NCBI RefSeq assembly: GCF_003201475.1
Contig: NZ_QJJK01000012.1
Location: 1-64,000 of the forward strand
Length of the DNA stretch: 64,000 nt
DNA from: Chelatococcus asaccharovorans
Lineage (GTDB): Bacteria > Pseudomonadota > Alphaproteobacteria > Rhizobiales > Beijerinckiaceae
Reading direction: 5' to 3'
Below, piece after piece: positions 32,087 to 40,632 of this stretch (its first letter is position 1; each line of letters opens with the position of its first letter). A program made the translations under genes and the position numbers. Under the pieces are notes generated by a model. The model was not told the DNA's origin. It searched no databases and saw only the letters and a program-made list of their open reading frames with translations.

Positions 32087-32854
32087 TTACGTACCATGGC
32101 CCAGTCTTGCGACATGCCAAGGCAGAACGATCTTCTCGAGAACCTCGATGATATAGTAGAATCCAAGTCCTATGACGCCCAGAACAAGGATCGTCGCAAA
32201 GACCATCGCGGTCATCAGCTGGCCGTTATAGGTAATGATGAGATAGCCGAGCCCGTTGTCGGACGAGACGAATTCCGCGACCACCGCGGCCGTCGCCGCC
32301 AAAGCGGCAGCGACCTTAAGGCCGGTGAAGATCGAGGGCAGCGCGCTCGGAAACTGGATCCGCAGGAAGGTGCGCAGGCCCCTGGCGCCGGTGGCGCGCG
32401 CGAATTCCATGACGCCGGGATCGACCGTCTTGAAGCCGACGACGGCGTTGACGATGATCGGAAAGAAGGTCAGCAGGAAGACCAGCAGCAGTTTCGGCAT
32501 CGCGCCGAAGCCGAACCAGATGATGAAGAGCGGCGCGATGGCGATCTTCGGCACGATCTGCAGGAACACCACGATCGGATAGACGGCGCGCTCGAACAAG
32601 GCGGAATAGGCGAGCGCCATGGCGAGCGGAATGCCGACCGCGGCGCTGAGCAGGAAGCCGCCGACCATGTTGACCGTGGTTGGTACGGCATTATCGGCGA
32701 CATGCGTCCAGTTGCCCGCCAGGCTGCCGACGATCATGCTCGGCGACGGCAGGAGATAGGCGGGAATGGCCAGGACCCGGACCAAGGCCTCCCACGCGAC
32801 GACGAGACCAACGGCGGTCACGATGGCGAGGGTCGGGAAGCGCCGCTCCGTCAT
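32087..32854 (-). CDS. ABC transporter permease, NitT/TauT type
   Basis: 255 residues, six predicted membrane helices, with the BPD_transp_1 EAA loop region (EFARATGARGLRTFLRIQFPSALPSIFTGLKVAAALA) typical of SsuC/TauC. ATG 32854 overlaps the TGA of the iclR-type gene by 4 nt, so the regulator and transporter are translated from one message. It is followed by the binding protein and ATPase genes. Confidence 0.92.
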   Translation of the reverse strand: MTERRFPTLAIVTAVGLVVAWEALVRVLAIPAYLLPSPSMIVGSLAGNWTHVADNAVPTTVNMVGGFLLSAAVGIPLAMALAYSALFERAVYPIVVFLQIVPKIAIAPLFIIWFGFGAMPKLLLVFLLTFFPIIVNAVVGFKTVDPGVMEFARATGARGLRTFLRIQFPSALPSIFTGLKVAAALAATAAVVAEFVSSDNGLGYLIITYNGQLMTAMVFATILVLGVIGLGFYYIIEVLEKIVLPWHVARLGHGT

Positions 32855-33669
32855 GATCCTGTCCTCGATGGCCGCGTTTGCGCGTCTGCGATGCGGCGGC
32901 AGAACGGAGCGATGGCCGCTTTCGCCGCGATCGCCGCGGCCGCCTCGTTCAACGCGGGAGCAAGCTCGCTGAGCTTGGCCTTGGTCCACCGAACGGTCGG
33001 GCCGACGACGGCGACGCTGCCGAGAAACGCACGGTTCTTCGGGTCGAGGATCGGCACGGCGATGGCGGCCGCGCCGAGGTCGCCTTCGTCATAGGCGAGC
33101 GCATAGCCCTGCCGCTCCACGCGCGAGAGCTCGAGCGCGAGTTCGTCCTCGGTCTGGATGGCGTTGGGGCCTGTATCGGGGCTGCCCATCAGGCCCTGCT
33201 TGCGCAGGAGACGCAGCGCCTCGGCCCGCGGCTGCGAGGCGAGGAAGACCTTCCCCGCGGCCATGGTGTGCAGCACCACGGGGCGGCCGAGATTGGCATC
33301 GAAACGCAGCCCCGGCTTCGCGCCCTGCGCTTCGCTCAGGATGACGAGACGATCCTGATCACGCCAGGCGAGGCGCACCAGTTCGCCCGACAGGGCCGCG
33401 AGTTCGTCGAGCGTCGGCTGGCAGACGTCGAGGAAGCCGAGTTCGCCGAGCTGCTTGAAGGCGATCAGCGCCAGCTCCAGCGTGAGCGCGTAGTTCCCGC
33501 TTGCCTTGTCCTGGCGCACGATCCCGCGCCCGATCATGTCGGTCAGGAGACGATGCGCGGTAGGCTTGGACAGCCGCGACGCCTGCGCGGCCTCCTGCAA
33601 GGACAAGCCGTGCGGCTCGCCCGTGAGGGCACCCAGAAGGTCAAAAATTCGATCGACAGCGGTGCGCAT
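32851..33669 (-). CDS. IclR-family transcriptional regulator (of NitT-type transporter)
   Basis: 272 residues. The N-terminal winged helix (ALTGEPHGLSLQEAAQASRLSKPTAHRLLTDMIGRGIV) is followed by the IclR effector domain (GRPVVLHTMAAGKVFLAS, ALAYDEGDLGAAAIAVPI). It is the first gene of the transporter operon and overlaps the permease gene, so autoregulation would control uptake too. A perfect palindrome lies 8 nt upstream of its start (33678-33692). Confidence 0.9.
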   Translation of the reverse strand: MRTAVDRIFDLLGALTGEPHGLSLQEAAQASRLSKPTAHRLLTDMIGRGIVRQDKASGNYALTLELALIAFKQLGELGFLDVCQPTLDELAALSGELVRLAWRDQDRLVILSEAQGAKPGLRFDANLGRPVVLHTMAAGKVFLASQPRAEALRLLRKQGLMGSPDTGPNAIQTEDELALELSRVERQGYALAYDEGDLGAAAIAVPILDPKNRAFLGSVAVVGPTVRWTKAKLSELAPALNEAAAAIAAKAAIAPFCRRIADAQTRPSRTGS

Positions 33670-33677
33670 GAAAAATC

Positions 33678-33692
33678 CGGAATGTCATTCCG
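33678..33692. promoter_or_regulatory. Palindrome CGGAAT-GTC-ATTCCG, candidate IclR operator
   Basis: A perfect 6+3+6 inverted repeat directly upstream of the iclR-type gene, in the gap shared with the divergent GntR gene. GGAAT/ATTCC-type palindromes are common IclR-family sites, and the position fits autoregulation. Confidence 0.5.
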
Positions 33693-33793
33693 ACAATTTC
33701 TGCCCCACAGGTCCGCGGCCGTCAAGACATTTATGCAGGCTGTAGCATTGCGCGGCGTGCCAATCGCCGGGACATGGGCTGCGACATGGGCGC

Positions 33794-33822
33794 TTGACTT
33801 GTATCGAATTTGTATCTTTTAT
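33794..33822 (+). promoter_or_regulatory. Promoter and direct-repeat operator of the GntR-headed operon
   Basis: TTGACT (33794-33799) and TTTTAT (33817-33822) are 17 nt apart. Between them TTGTATC is repeated exactly (33799-33805 and 33810-33816) with an 11-bp period, one helical turn. This is a plausible binding site for the GntR protein encoded 29 nt downstream. AGGGG at 33840-33844 is the ribosome binding site and supports the GTG start at 33851. Confidence 0.5.
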
Positions 33823-33850
33823 GCTTGAAACATTCATCCAGGGGCCGTTC

Positions 33851-34591
33851 GTGATCCGTTATCAGGAGATCGCCTATGATCTGCGCGGGAGCCTTGAGGC
33901 TGCCGGCGATCTGACGCGGGCGATCGCTTCGGAGAGCGAGCTCTGCCAGCGCTACAGCGCAAGCCGCACAACGATTCGCGCGGCGCTCAAGCAGCTCGAG
34001 AATGAGGGACTGATCGAGCGCCGGCAGGGCAAAGGCACCTTCTACAAGCCCCCTCACATCGCCAAGAATCTCGGCAGCATCGTCGACTTCCATACGGAAG
34101 CGCGCCTCGCCGGTCGCACGCCCACGACCCACGTCGTCGCGATGGACACGCGCATGGCGACCCCGGCCGATACGGTCCTGTTCGGGCTTCCCATGGCGCG
34201 AGCCGGTGTCGTTGAACTCACCCGCCTGCGCAAACTGGACGGGCAGCCCGCGGTCCTCCAGCGCTCCCTGCTCGGCCGGTCCGTGGTCAAGGGCATCACG
34301 GCCGGAATGCTGGAAAACGCTTCGCTCTATGGACTGCTCGCGGAACACAACGGGATACGGGTCGCGACGATCGAGGAAACGCTCGTGCCGTGTCAGGTCG
34401 AGGCCCAGGACGCCCATCATCTCGACATCCCCGTCGGCAGCGCGGTATTCCGCTCGCATCGCGTAGCCCGCGATCACGAGGGGACGGTCATCGAAGTGAG
34501 TGACAACCTCATTCGCGGTGACATCTACCGCTTCACCATTCGCCGACAGGTCGACACCGCCATGCAGGACACCATGCGGGGGGCGATATGA
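33851..34591 (+). CDS. GntR-family regulator with UTRA domain
   Basis: 246 residues. A winged helix (ASESELCQRYSASRTTIRAALKQLENEGLIERRQGKGTFYKPP) is followed by a UTRA ligand domain (LTRLRKLDGQPAVLQRSLLG, VFRSHRVARDHEGTVIEVSDNLIRGDIYRFTI). GTG 33851 has AGGGG 6 nt upstream; the in-frame ATG 33821 falls inside the proposed -10 box. Its stop overlaps the start of the kinase gene, making it the first gene of an eight- or nine-gene sugar operon that it probably controls. Confidence 0.88.
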   Translation: MIRYQEIAYDLRGSLEAAGDLTRAIASESELCQRYSASRTTIRAALKQLENEGLIERRQGKGTFYKPPHIAKNLGSIVDFHTEARLAGRTPTTHVVAMDTRMATPADTVLFGLPMARAGVVELTRLRKLDGQPAVLQRSLLGRSVVKGITAGMLENASLYGLLAEHNGIRVATIEETLVPCQVEAQDAHHLDIPVGSAVFRSHRVARDHEGTVIEVSDNLIRGDIYRFTIRRQVDTAMQDTMRGAI

Positions 34592-36132
34592 GCGTCGTCC
34601 TCGCCTTTGACCTCGGAGGCACGAGCTTCCGCGCCGCCCTGATCGACGCCGAGGGCGTGACCCGCGCTGAATGTGCGATCTTCGGGCCGACCATCATCGA
34701 TCGTCTCGGCTGGTCGGAGATCGACGCCAACGACTGGTGGCAGACGCTGGTCGAGGCCTGTCGCCGGCTGGCCGACGACGCGCCTGACCTGTTCGCGACG
34801 GTGGCCGGCATCGCCATCTGCGGCGTCACGCGCACGCAGGTCTTCCTGGGACGCGACGGGCGCCAGCTGCGCCACGCCATGACCTGGAAGGACACCCGGG
34901 CCGATGCCACCGCCCGCCGCTTGCAGGGGTCCCTGCCCCAGGCGCATCCTGAAGTGGCCAGGATCAACGCCTTTCATCCGCTTGCGCGGCTGGCGTGGCT
35001 GCGCGAGCAGGAGGAGGCGACCTTCCGCAGTCTCGCAAGCGTCCTGGAGCCCAAGGATTACCTCAATTTCCGGCTCACGGGCATGCAGGCCGGAGATCCG
35101 GTGTCCATGGCGCGGCTCCTCGCATCGGCGGAGAGCGTGGCGGGTGCGGATCTCTTTTCCGCCATCGGGGCGTCCACAACCCTTCTGCCCCGCGCGATCG
35201 AGCCGTGTGATCAGGTCGGCGCCATCCTCGACGGCCTGCCGGCGCCGCTCGATCAGATCGCCGGGGTGCCGGTGTTCTGCTGCTCCAGCGACACCTGGAC
35301 GGCAGCGGCCGGCCTGGGTGCGCTGCGGGCGGGCTATGCCTACAACATTTCCGGCACCACGGAGGTGCTGGGCCTCATCAGCGAGACGCCAGCCGAGGCG
35401 GAAGGTCTCCTGACCGTCGACTGGCGCGGCCTGCACCAGCTCGGCGGCCCGAGCCAGAACGGAGCCGATACGGTCGCCTGGCTGCTCTCGCTGATCGGCC
35501 GGATCGACGGCGATTATTCCGGTGTCGGCAAGGCGATGGACGCTTTGCTGGCCGGGCGACGGCATCCGCAGCCGCTCGTCTTTCTGCCCTATCTGCAAGG
35601 GGAGCGCGTGCCCTATTGGGACCCGACCTTGCGCGGTGCCCTCATCGGCCTCAACCGCCAGCATGGTGCCACGGACGTCGCCTGGGCCGTGCTGGAAGGC
35701 ATCGCCTTCCTCAACCGCATCGTGCTTGAACGCGCCGAGCAGGCCGCGGGCCTGAAGGTCAAGGAAATCCGCTTCGGCGGCGGGGCGGCTGCGAATGCAG
35801 CGTGGCGGCAGGTCAAGGCCGATGTCTGCGGCCGGCCGATCGTCGTCGGCACCTCGAAGGAGCCGGGACTGCTGGGCGCGGCCATCGTCGCCTGGACCGG
35901 CCTCGGCCGTTTCGCCTCGCTTGCCGCGGCGCAGGAATCCCTCGTGTCCGTTGCCAGCCGTCATGAGCCTGATCCGGCGCGTGCGGCCATCTACCGCCGG
36001 CTGTTCGACCTGTTCCGGCAGAGTGAACGGGCCCTCGCCCCCATTTCGCATGATCTCGCTTCGCTCTCGCGCCAGTCCGAGGCGCTGCCGGGCGTTCATG
36101 CGTCACCAACGATCGCTACCAAGGATCCATGA
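34588..36132 (+). CDS. FGGY-family carbohydrate kinase (xylulokinase-like)
   Basis: 514 residues. The N-terminal actin-like lobe has AFDLGGTSFRAALIDAEG and the second lobe holds the catalytic Asp region (CSSDTWTAAAGLGALRAG) and the C-terminal FGGY signature (RFGGGAAANAAWRQVKADVCGRPI). It would phosphorylate the imported sugar in the cytoplasm. The start overlaps the GntR gene stop (ATGA). Context with BtpA/SgcQ and ribose-type transport suggests a pentose or related ketose; identity cannot be fixed. Confidence 0.88.
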   Translation: MSVVLAFDLGGTSFRAALIDAEGVTRAECAIFGPTIIDRLGWSEIDANDWWQTLVEACRRLADDAPDLFATVAGIAICGVTRTQVFLGRDGRQLRHAMTWKDTRADATARRLQGSLPQAHPEVARINAFHPLARLAWLREQEEATFRSLASVLEPKDYLNFRLTGMQAGDPVSMARLLASAESVAGADLFSAIGASTTLLPRAIEPCDQVGAILDGLPAPLDQIAGVPVFCCSSDTWTAAAGLGALRAGYAYNISGTTEVLGLISETPAEAEGLLTVDWRGLHQLGGPSQNGADTVAWLLSLIGRIDGDYSGVGKAMDALLAGRRHPQPLVFLPYLQGERVPYWDPTLRGALIGLNRQHGATDVAWAVLEGIAFLNRIVLERAEQAAGLKVKEIRFGGGAAANAAWRQVKADVCGRPIVVGTSKEPGLLGAAIVAWTGLGRFASLAAAQESLVSVASRHEPDPARAAIYRRLFDLFRQSERALAPISHDLASLSRQSEALPGVHASPTIATKDP

Positions 36133-36133
36133 C

Positions 36134-36946
36134 ATGAAGACCCTCGTTCGTGACGAATATGGCCTCGATCATCTTTTGATCGGCTGCGTCCACACGCTCG
36201 CTTTGCCCGGCACCCCGCTCTACGATCGCACCGGCGGCATGCGCAAGATCGTGGCCCAGGCCCGCGAGGAAGCGAAAATTCTGGAAGACGCGGGCTTCCA
36301 CGCGCTGTTGTATACGAACGAATCCGACATGCCCTATGAGGCCAACATGCCGATCGAGGTCATCACGGCGATGACCGACGTGATCGCCGAATGCCAGGCG
36401 CAGACGAAGCTGCCGCATGGCGTGAACATGCTCATCGATCCGCCGGCCTCGATCGCCGTCGCCCACGCGACCGGCGGCCGCTTCGTGCGCGCCTTCCTGA
36501 CGGGTTCCCTCGTCGGCGATATCGGCACGATGACGCCGGATGGCGCCCGCGCGCTCAGGCTCCGCGCCAATCTCGGCGCCGAGCACATCCGCATCATCTG
36601 CAACGTCACGCCGGGATTCTCGATCAATCTCGATACCCGGCCAGTCGAGCAGCAGGCGTCCGGCGCTGTCTTCATCGGCCTCGCCGATGTGGTCTGCGTC
36701 GGCGGCCCGGCGGCCGGCAAGGAGGCCGACGTGTCGGTCATCGAGCGCGTCGCCAAGCATCTACCCGACACGCCGGTCGCCGTCGGTACCGGTGTCGCCG
36801 AGGAAAATATCGCGCGCCTCGCCCAGGCGGCCGACGTATTCATCGTTGGCACCTCGATCAAGAAGGACCGCCAGACGCTCAATGCCGTCGAGCCGGCCCG
36901 GGCGCAGGCCTTCGTGCGCGCCTACGAAAACCGGAAGGCGGCCTGA
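36134..36946 (+). CDS. BtpA/SgcQ family protein
   Basis: 270 residues of the BtpA/SgcQ TIM-barrel family (IGCVHTLALPGTPLYDRTGGM, LYTNESDMPYEANMP, VNMLIDPPASIAVAHATGGRFVRAF, VGTGVAEENI). E. coli SgcQ is part of a sugar operon; BtpA was named for photosystem I stability in cyanobacteria, which does not apply here. Probably an aldolase- or nucleosidase-like enzyme of sugar breakdown, reaction unknown. ATG 36134 is preceded by AAGGA at 36121-36125. Confidence 0.87.
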   Translation: MKTLVRDEYGLDHLLIGCVHTLALPGTPLYDRTGGMRKIVAQAREEAKILEDAGFHALLYTNESDMPYEANMPIEVITAMTDVIAECQAQTKLPHGVNMLIDPPASIAVAHATGGRFVRAFLTGSLVGDIGTMTPDGARALRLRANLGAEHIRIICNVTPGFSINLDTRPVEQQASGAVFIGLADVVCVGGPAAGKEADVSVIERVAKHLPDTPVAVGTGVAEENIARLAQAADVFIVGTSIKKDRQTLNAVEPARAQAFVRAYENRKAA

Positions 36947-36948
36947 CC

Positions 36949-37728
36949 ATGACGGCTCCCGTCACCCTCATCACCGGCGCTGCCGGCGGCATCGGCAGCA
37001 CCCTCGCCCATCTGCTCGCCCGCGCGGGTCACAGGCTCATTCTGTCGGACCGGGATGCGGATGGCCTTGAGGCGCTGGCGCGGAGCATCGAGCAGGCCGG
37101 CGGCGAAGCCGTCTTTCTCGCCGGCGACGTGCAGGACCGGGCGTGGCCCGGGACACTCGTCGCCTTCGGCGTGAAACGCCTCGACCGTATCGATAATCTC
37201 GTGACCGGTGCCGGCGCGTCCCGCCCCGTCCCGATGGTCGAGATGGATGACGACGAATGGGACCGGCTCGTCGACATCAATCTCTCGGCGGTGTTCCGCA
37301 TCTCGAAGGCCGTGACCCGGCAGATCGTCGGCCAGGGCGACGGTGGCGCGATCGTCCATATCTCGTCCATCGCCCATTCCAATGGTGGCGCCAATCTGGC
37401 CTATGGTTCGGCCAAGGGCGGTGTCGCGACCCTGACGCGCGGCATGGCCCAGCAACTTGGGCCGAAGGGCATCCGCGTCAACGCGGTGGCGCCGGGCATC
37501 ATCGACACGCCGATGGTGCGCAATGGCTTTGCCGCGCAGTTCAACGGCCTCGTCGCCGGTGCCGCGGTCCGCACCCCCCTCGGTCGTCTAGGCCGGCCGG
37601 AGGATGTCGCTGAAGTGATCGCTTTCCTGTTGTCGCCGGCTGCAGCCTTCGTGACAGGCGCGCTGATCCCTATTACAGGCGGAATAGAAATTCTTTCACC
37701 GATTTCGACGATCGCCAGGGGAGACTGA
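36949..37728 (+). CDS. Short-chain dehydrogenase/reductase
   Basis: 259 residues with the classical SDR pattern: cofactor motif TGAAGGIG (residues 9-16), the NxxGxxxP-like segment, catalytic Ser (HISSIAH) and YGSAK for the Tyr-x3-Lys pair. The N-A-G motif reads TGAGAS here, a slight variant. It starts 2 nt after the BtpA stop and precedes the transporter genes, so it probably oxidises or reduces the sugar handled by this operon. Confidence 0.9.
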   Translation: MTAPVTLITGAAGGIGSTLAHLLARAGHRLILSDRDADGLEALARSIEQAGGEAVFLAGDVQDRAWPGTLVAFGVKRLDRIDNLVTGAGASRPVPMVEMDDDEWDRLVDINLSAVFRISKAVTRQIVGQGDGGAIVHISSIAHSNGGANLAYGSAKGGVATLTRGMAQQLGPKGIRVNAVAPGIIDTPMVRNGFAAQFNGLVAGAAVRTPLGRLGRPEDVAEVIAFLLSPAAAFVTGALIPITGGIEILSPISTIARGD

Positions 37729-37733
37729 CGACG

Positions 37734-38720
37734 ATGAGCGTGACAACCGTGCAGTCGCCCCAGAACCGCCGGGCCATCCTGAGCGAGATCGTCGGCCACT
37801 ACGGCACGGCGATTGCCGGATTGGTCCTCATCGCCTTCTTCGTGACCTTCGCACCCAACTTCGCGACGCCGGTCAATATCGTCAATGTCATCAAGGATAC
37901 GAGCTTCCTCGCCATCCTGGCGATCGGCTTCACGCTGGCCTTCACGGTGGCCGAGCTCGATCTGTCGATCGCCGAAATGGCGAGCCTCGCCGCGGTGGTC
38001 GCGGGCTGGCTCGTGCAGTCGCAATATCCGCCGCTTGCCGCGGTTGCAGCCGCGCTTGCGGTGGGGGCGGCGCTTGGCGCCATCAACGGCTATGGCGTGA
38101 CCAGGCTGAGGGTGCCTTCGCTGATCATGACGCTCGGCACGGCTGCCGTCGCTAAAGGGCTCGCCTTCATGATCACCCAGGGCGTCGCCTTCGTCGGTCG
38201 CTGGCCGGTCGGCTTCACCGGGCTGGCGCGCGGCACCACCTTCGGCCTGCCCAATCTCGTGCTCTGGCTCGCCGGCGTTTCCCTGTTCGCCTATGGCCTG
38301 GTGAAATGGACGCGGACCGGCGCCCATATGGTGGCGACGGGTGAAGCGGACGAGGCCGCGCGCCTCGCCGGCATCGCGACGGCGCGCATGAAGCGCATCG
38401 GCATGCTGCTGTCGGGCGTCTGTGCCGGCATTACCGCCGTCTTGCTGGCCGCGAACCTGTCCTCCGCCGCACCGAACATGGCGGGTGATTATCTGCTCTA
38501 TGCCATCGCCGCCGTCCTTCTCGGCATGACGATGTTCGAGCCCGGCAAGCCCAATATCGGCGGGACGCTTTTTGCCGCGATCGTGCTCAAGGTACTCGGC
38601 AACGGGCTCGTCCTGATGGGCGCGCCCTACTACGTGCAGGACATCGTGCTCGGCATTATCATCATCGGCTCCGTCGCCTTTTCGGCGAGCGCCATGAAGA
38701 AAGCGGCCTTCAAGGTTTGA
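37734..38720 (+). CDS. Ribose-type ABC transporter permease (RbsC/FrcC-like)
   Basis: 328 residues, eight to ten predicted membrane helices, BPD_transp_2 family. Family features are FATPVNIVNVIKDTSFLAILAIGFTLAFTVAELDLSI and NGYGVTRLRVPSLIMTLGTAAVAKGLAF, and the late EAA-like segment GEADEAARLAGIATARMKRIGMLLSG. It starts 5 nt after the SDR gene. It forms the channel of the sugar importer with the binding protein and ATPase that follow. Confidence 0.92.
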   Translation: MSVTTVQSPQNRRAILSEIVGHYGTAIAGLVLIAFFVTFAPNFATPVNIVNVIKDTSFLAILAIGFTLAFTVAELDLSIAEMASLAAVVAGWLVQSQYPPLAAVAAALAVGAALGAINGYGVTRLRVPSLIMTLGTAAVAKGLAFMITQGVAFVGRWPVGFTGLARGTTFGLPNLVLWLAGVSLFAYGLVKWTRTGAHMVATGEADEAARLAGIATARMKRIGMLLSGVCAGITAVLLAANLSSAAPNMAGDYLLYAIAAVLLGMTMFEPGKPNIGGTLFAAIVLKVLGNGLVLMGAPYYVQDIVLGIIIIGSVAFSASAMKKAAFKV

Positions 38721-38765
38721 AGCCGCAGAACGCGTGACAACAAGGCAATCGTGAGGGGATCACAC

Positions 38766-39707
38766 ATGTTTGGGTTGAGGAAACTTGTCATATCGGCGGC
38801 CGCCCTGCTGGCGCTCGGCCAAGCAGCCCAGGCCTTCGAGCTCGGCGTCATCGGCTTCCAGTTCACCTCGGAGACGCACGCCCGCGTGGCCAATGCCGCC
38901 GCCGCCGCCGCCAAGGAAAAGGGCTGGAACGTCACCCTCCTAAACTCCGAAGGCTCGCTGCCTAAACATGCCGAGCAGTTCGATGCGCTCATCGCCAAGA
39001 AGGTCGATGCCATCATCGTGGCCATGGGCAAGCCTGTCGAGGCGGACGCCCAGTTCAAGGCCGCCAAGGACGCCGGCATTCCCGTCATCACCGTGCAGTC
39101 CGGCGTCAGCCCCTATGCGTTGTTCGATATCCAGAGCAACGAATACAAGATCGGTGCGGAAGCCGCGCTCTATCTGCTCGGCCAGCTCGGTTTCCAGGGC
39201 AATATCGTCACGGCCCGTTTCGACCTGAACATCGCCTCGCGCATCCGCGGCAAGATCCTTGATGTGGTGCTGTCGGAAAACCAGGGCGTGAAGGAACTCG
39301 GCAAGTTCTCCATGGCCCGCACCCAGAGCTGGCGCGACGACGTCCGCGCCGGCATGCAGGCGCTCCTGCTGCAGAACCAGGGCAAGATCAACGGCATCTG
39401 GGCCTCCTTCGACGGCCAGGCCTATATCATCGACGATCTCCTGCAGGCGCAGGGCGTCAAGAAGGGCGAAATCCCGCTCATTTCCGTGGATGGCGGCAAA
39501 GAGACCTATGAGCGCATCGCCGATCCGGCGTCGACGCTCGTCGCCAGCGTGTCCATTCCCTTCGAGGCGATGGGCAAGCAGGCCGTCGACGCCGTGCAGG
39601 CGATCGTCGTGGACAAGAAGCCGAAGGAAGGCGTGACGAGCGGCCCCTATCTGTTCGTCGATGCGGTGCTCGTCGACAAGAACAACGTGAAGCAGTTCCT
39701 CAAGTGA
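38766..39707 (+). CDS. Sugar ABC transporter substrate-binding protein (RbsB-like)
   Basis: 313 residues. A signal peptide (LVISAAALLALGQAAQA-FE, about 1-24) precedes the periplasmic binding protein type I fold: LGVIGFQFTSETHARVANAAAAAAKEKGWNV, DALIAKKVDAIIVAMGKP and the hinge-proximal ISVDGGKETYERIAD. ATG 38766 is chosen because GAGGGG stands 7 nt upstream; the GTG at 38751 overlaps that site. A strong hairpin follows its stop. Confidence 0.92.
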   Translation: MFGLRKLVISAAALLALGQAAQAFELGVIGFQFTSETHARVANAAAAAAKEKGWNVTLLNSEGSLPKHAEQFDALIAKKVDAIIVAMGKPVEADAQFKAAKDAGIPVITVQSGVSPYALFDIQSNEYKIGAEAALYLLGQLGFQGNIVTARFDLNIASRIRGKILDVVLSENQGVKELGKFSMARTQSWRDDVRAGMQALLLQNQGKINGIWASFDGQAYIIDDLLQAQGVKKGEIPLISVDGGKETYERIADPASTLVASVSIPFEAMGKQAVDAVQAIVVDKKPKEGVTSGPYLFVDAVLVDKNNVKQFLK

Positions 39708-39714
39708 GCCGAAC

Positions 39715-39744
39715 GCCACCCGCGTCACGGGTGACGCGGGTGGC
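39715..39744 (+). other. Strong intercistronic hairpin after binding-protein gene
   Basis: A perfect 13-bp stem (GCCACCCGCGTCA with TGACGCGGGTGGC) and a 4-nt loop begin 8 nt after the stop of the binding-protein gene. No T run follows. It probably protects the upstream mRNA from 3' decay or causes partial termination, giving more binding protein than ATPase. Confidence 0.7.
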
Positions 39745-39798
39745 ACGACCTTTGACTATCTCCACGCCCGAACATTTCTCTGGTCTGAGAGCAAGACG

Positions 39799-40575
39799 AT
39801 GACCGACGTTGCGGCAAACGCATCCCCTCTCCTGTCCCTGCGCGGCATCGGCAAGAACTACGGCCCCGTCGTGGCCGTGCGCGATGTCGATCTCGACATC
39901 CATACGGGAGAGGTCGTCGCCATCTGCGGCGACAACGGCGCCGGCAAGTCGAGCCTGATCAAGGTGATGTCCGGGGCTGAGGAGCCGACATCGGGCACGA
40001 TGCAGATGCGCGGCAAGGATGTGCATTTTGCCTCGCCCCATGACGCCCTGGAGCACGGCGTCGCCACGATCTATCAGGATCTCGCGCTCGCGCCGCGCCT
40101 GTCGATCGCCCAGAATGTGTTCATGGGCTCCGAATTGACGCGCCCCTTCGTCCTCCCGTTCCTGCGCCTTCTCGACAAGGCGAAGATGATCGAGGAATCG
40201 CGGCGCTATCTCTCCAAGCTATCGGTCGCCATCCAGGATATGACCCGTCCTGTGGAGCGCCTGTCCGGCGGTCAGCGGCAGGCGGTCGCGATCTCCCGCG
40301 CGCTGCGCTGGAACGCCGACATCATCATCATGGACGAGCCGACGGCAGCCCTCGGCGTCAAGGAGACGGCGCTGGTGCTTGACCTCATCCGCACGCTGAA
40401 GGCGGGCGGACACACCGTCATCCTGATCAGCCACAACATGCGCGACGTGGTGGCGCTGGCTGATCGCGTCGTCATCATGGGCGCGGGCCGGAAATTCGTC
40501 GATCGGCCGATCGACGGCCTCACCGCCGACGACCTGACCCATCTCATCATGAGCGGCAACGCGCGCGCCGCCTGA
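39799..40575 (+). CDS. Sugar ABC transporter ATP-binding protein, single-domain (FrcA-like)
   Basis: 258 residues with Walker A GDNGAGKSS, signature LSGGQRQA, Walker B IIMDEPTAAL and switch His in ILISHNMRD. Most ribose-type ATPases are about 500 residues with two ABC domains; this one has a single domain, like FrcA, and would act as a homodimer. It completes the permease and binding-protein set. Confidence 0.92.
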   Translation: MTDVAANASPLLSLRGIGKNYGPVVAVRDVDLDIHTGEVVAICGDNGAGKSSLIKVMSGAEEPTSGTMQMRGKDVHFASPHDALEHGVATIYQDLALAPRLSIAQNVFMGSELTRPFVLPFLRLLDKAKMIEESRRYLSKLSVAIQDMTRPVERLSGGQRQAVAISRALRWNADIIIMDEPTAALGVKETALVLDLIRTLKAGGHTVILISHNMRDVVALADRVVIMGAGRKFVDRPIDGLTADDLTHLIMSGNARAA

Positions 40576-40583
40576 CGCGGTTA

Positions 40584-40602
40584 CGGGACGCCCGGCGTCC
40601 CG
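40584..40602 (+). other. Small hairpin between ATPase and nucleoside hydrolase genes
   Basis: CGGGACG and CGTCCCG pair (7 bp, loop CCCGG) 8 nt after the ATPase stop. No T run. It may modulate read-through to the last two genes. Confidence 0.35.
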
Positions 40603-40632
40603 GCCATCTCGCCCGCCGCGCTGGAGGCCACC

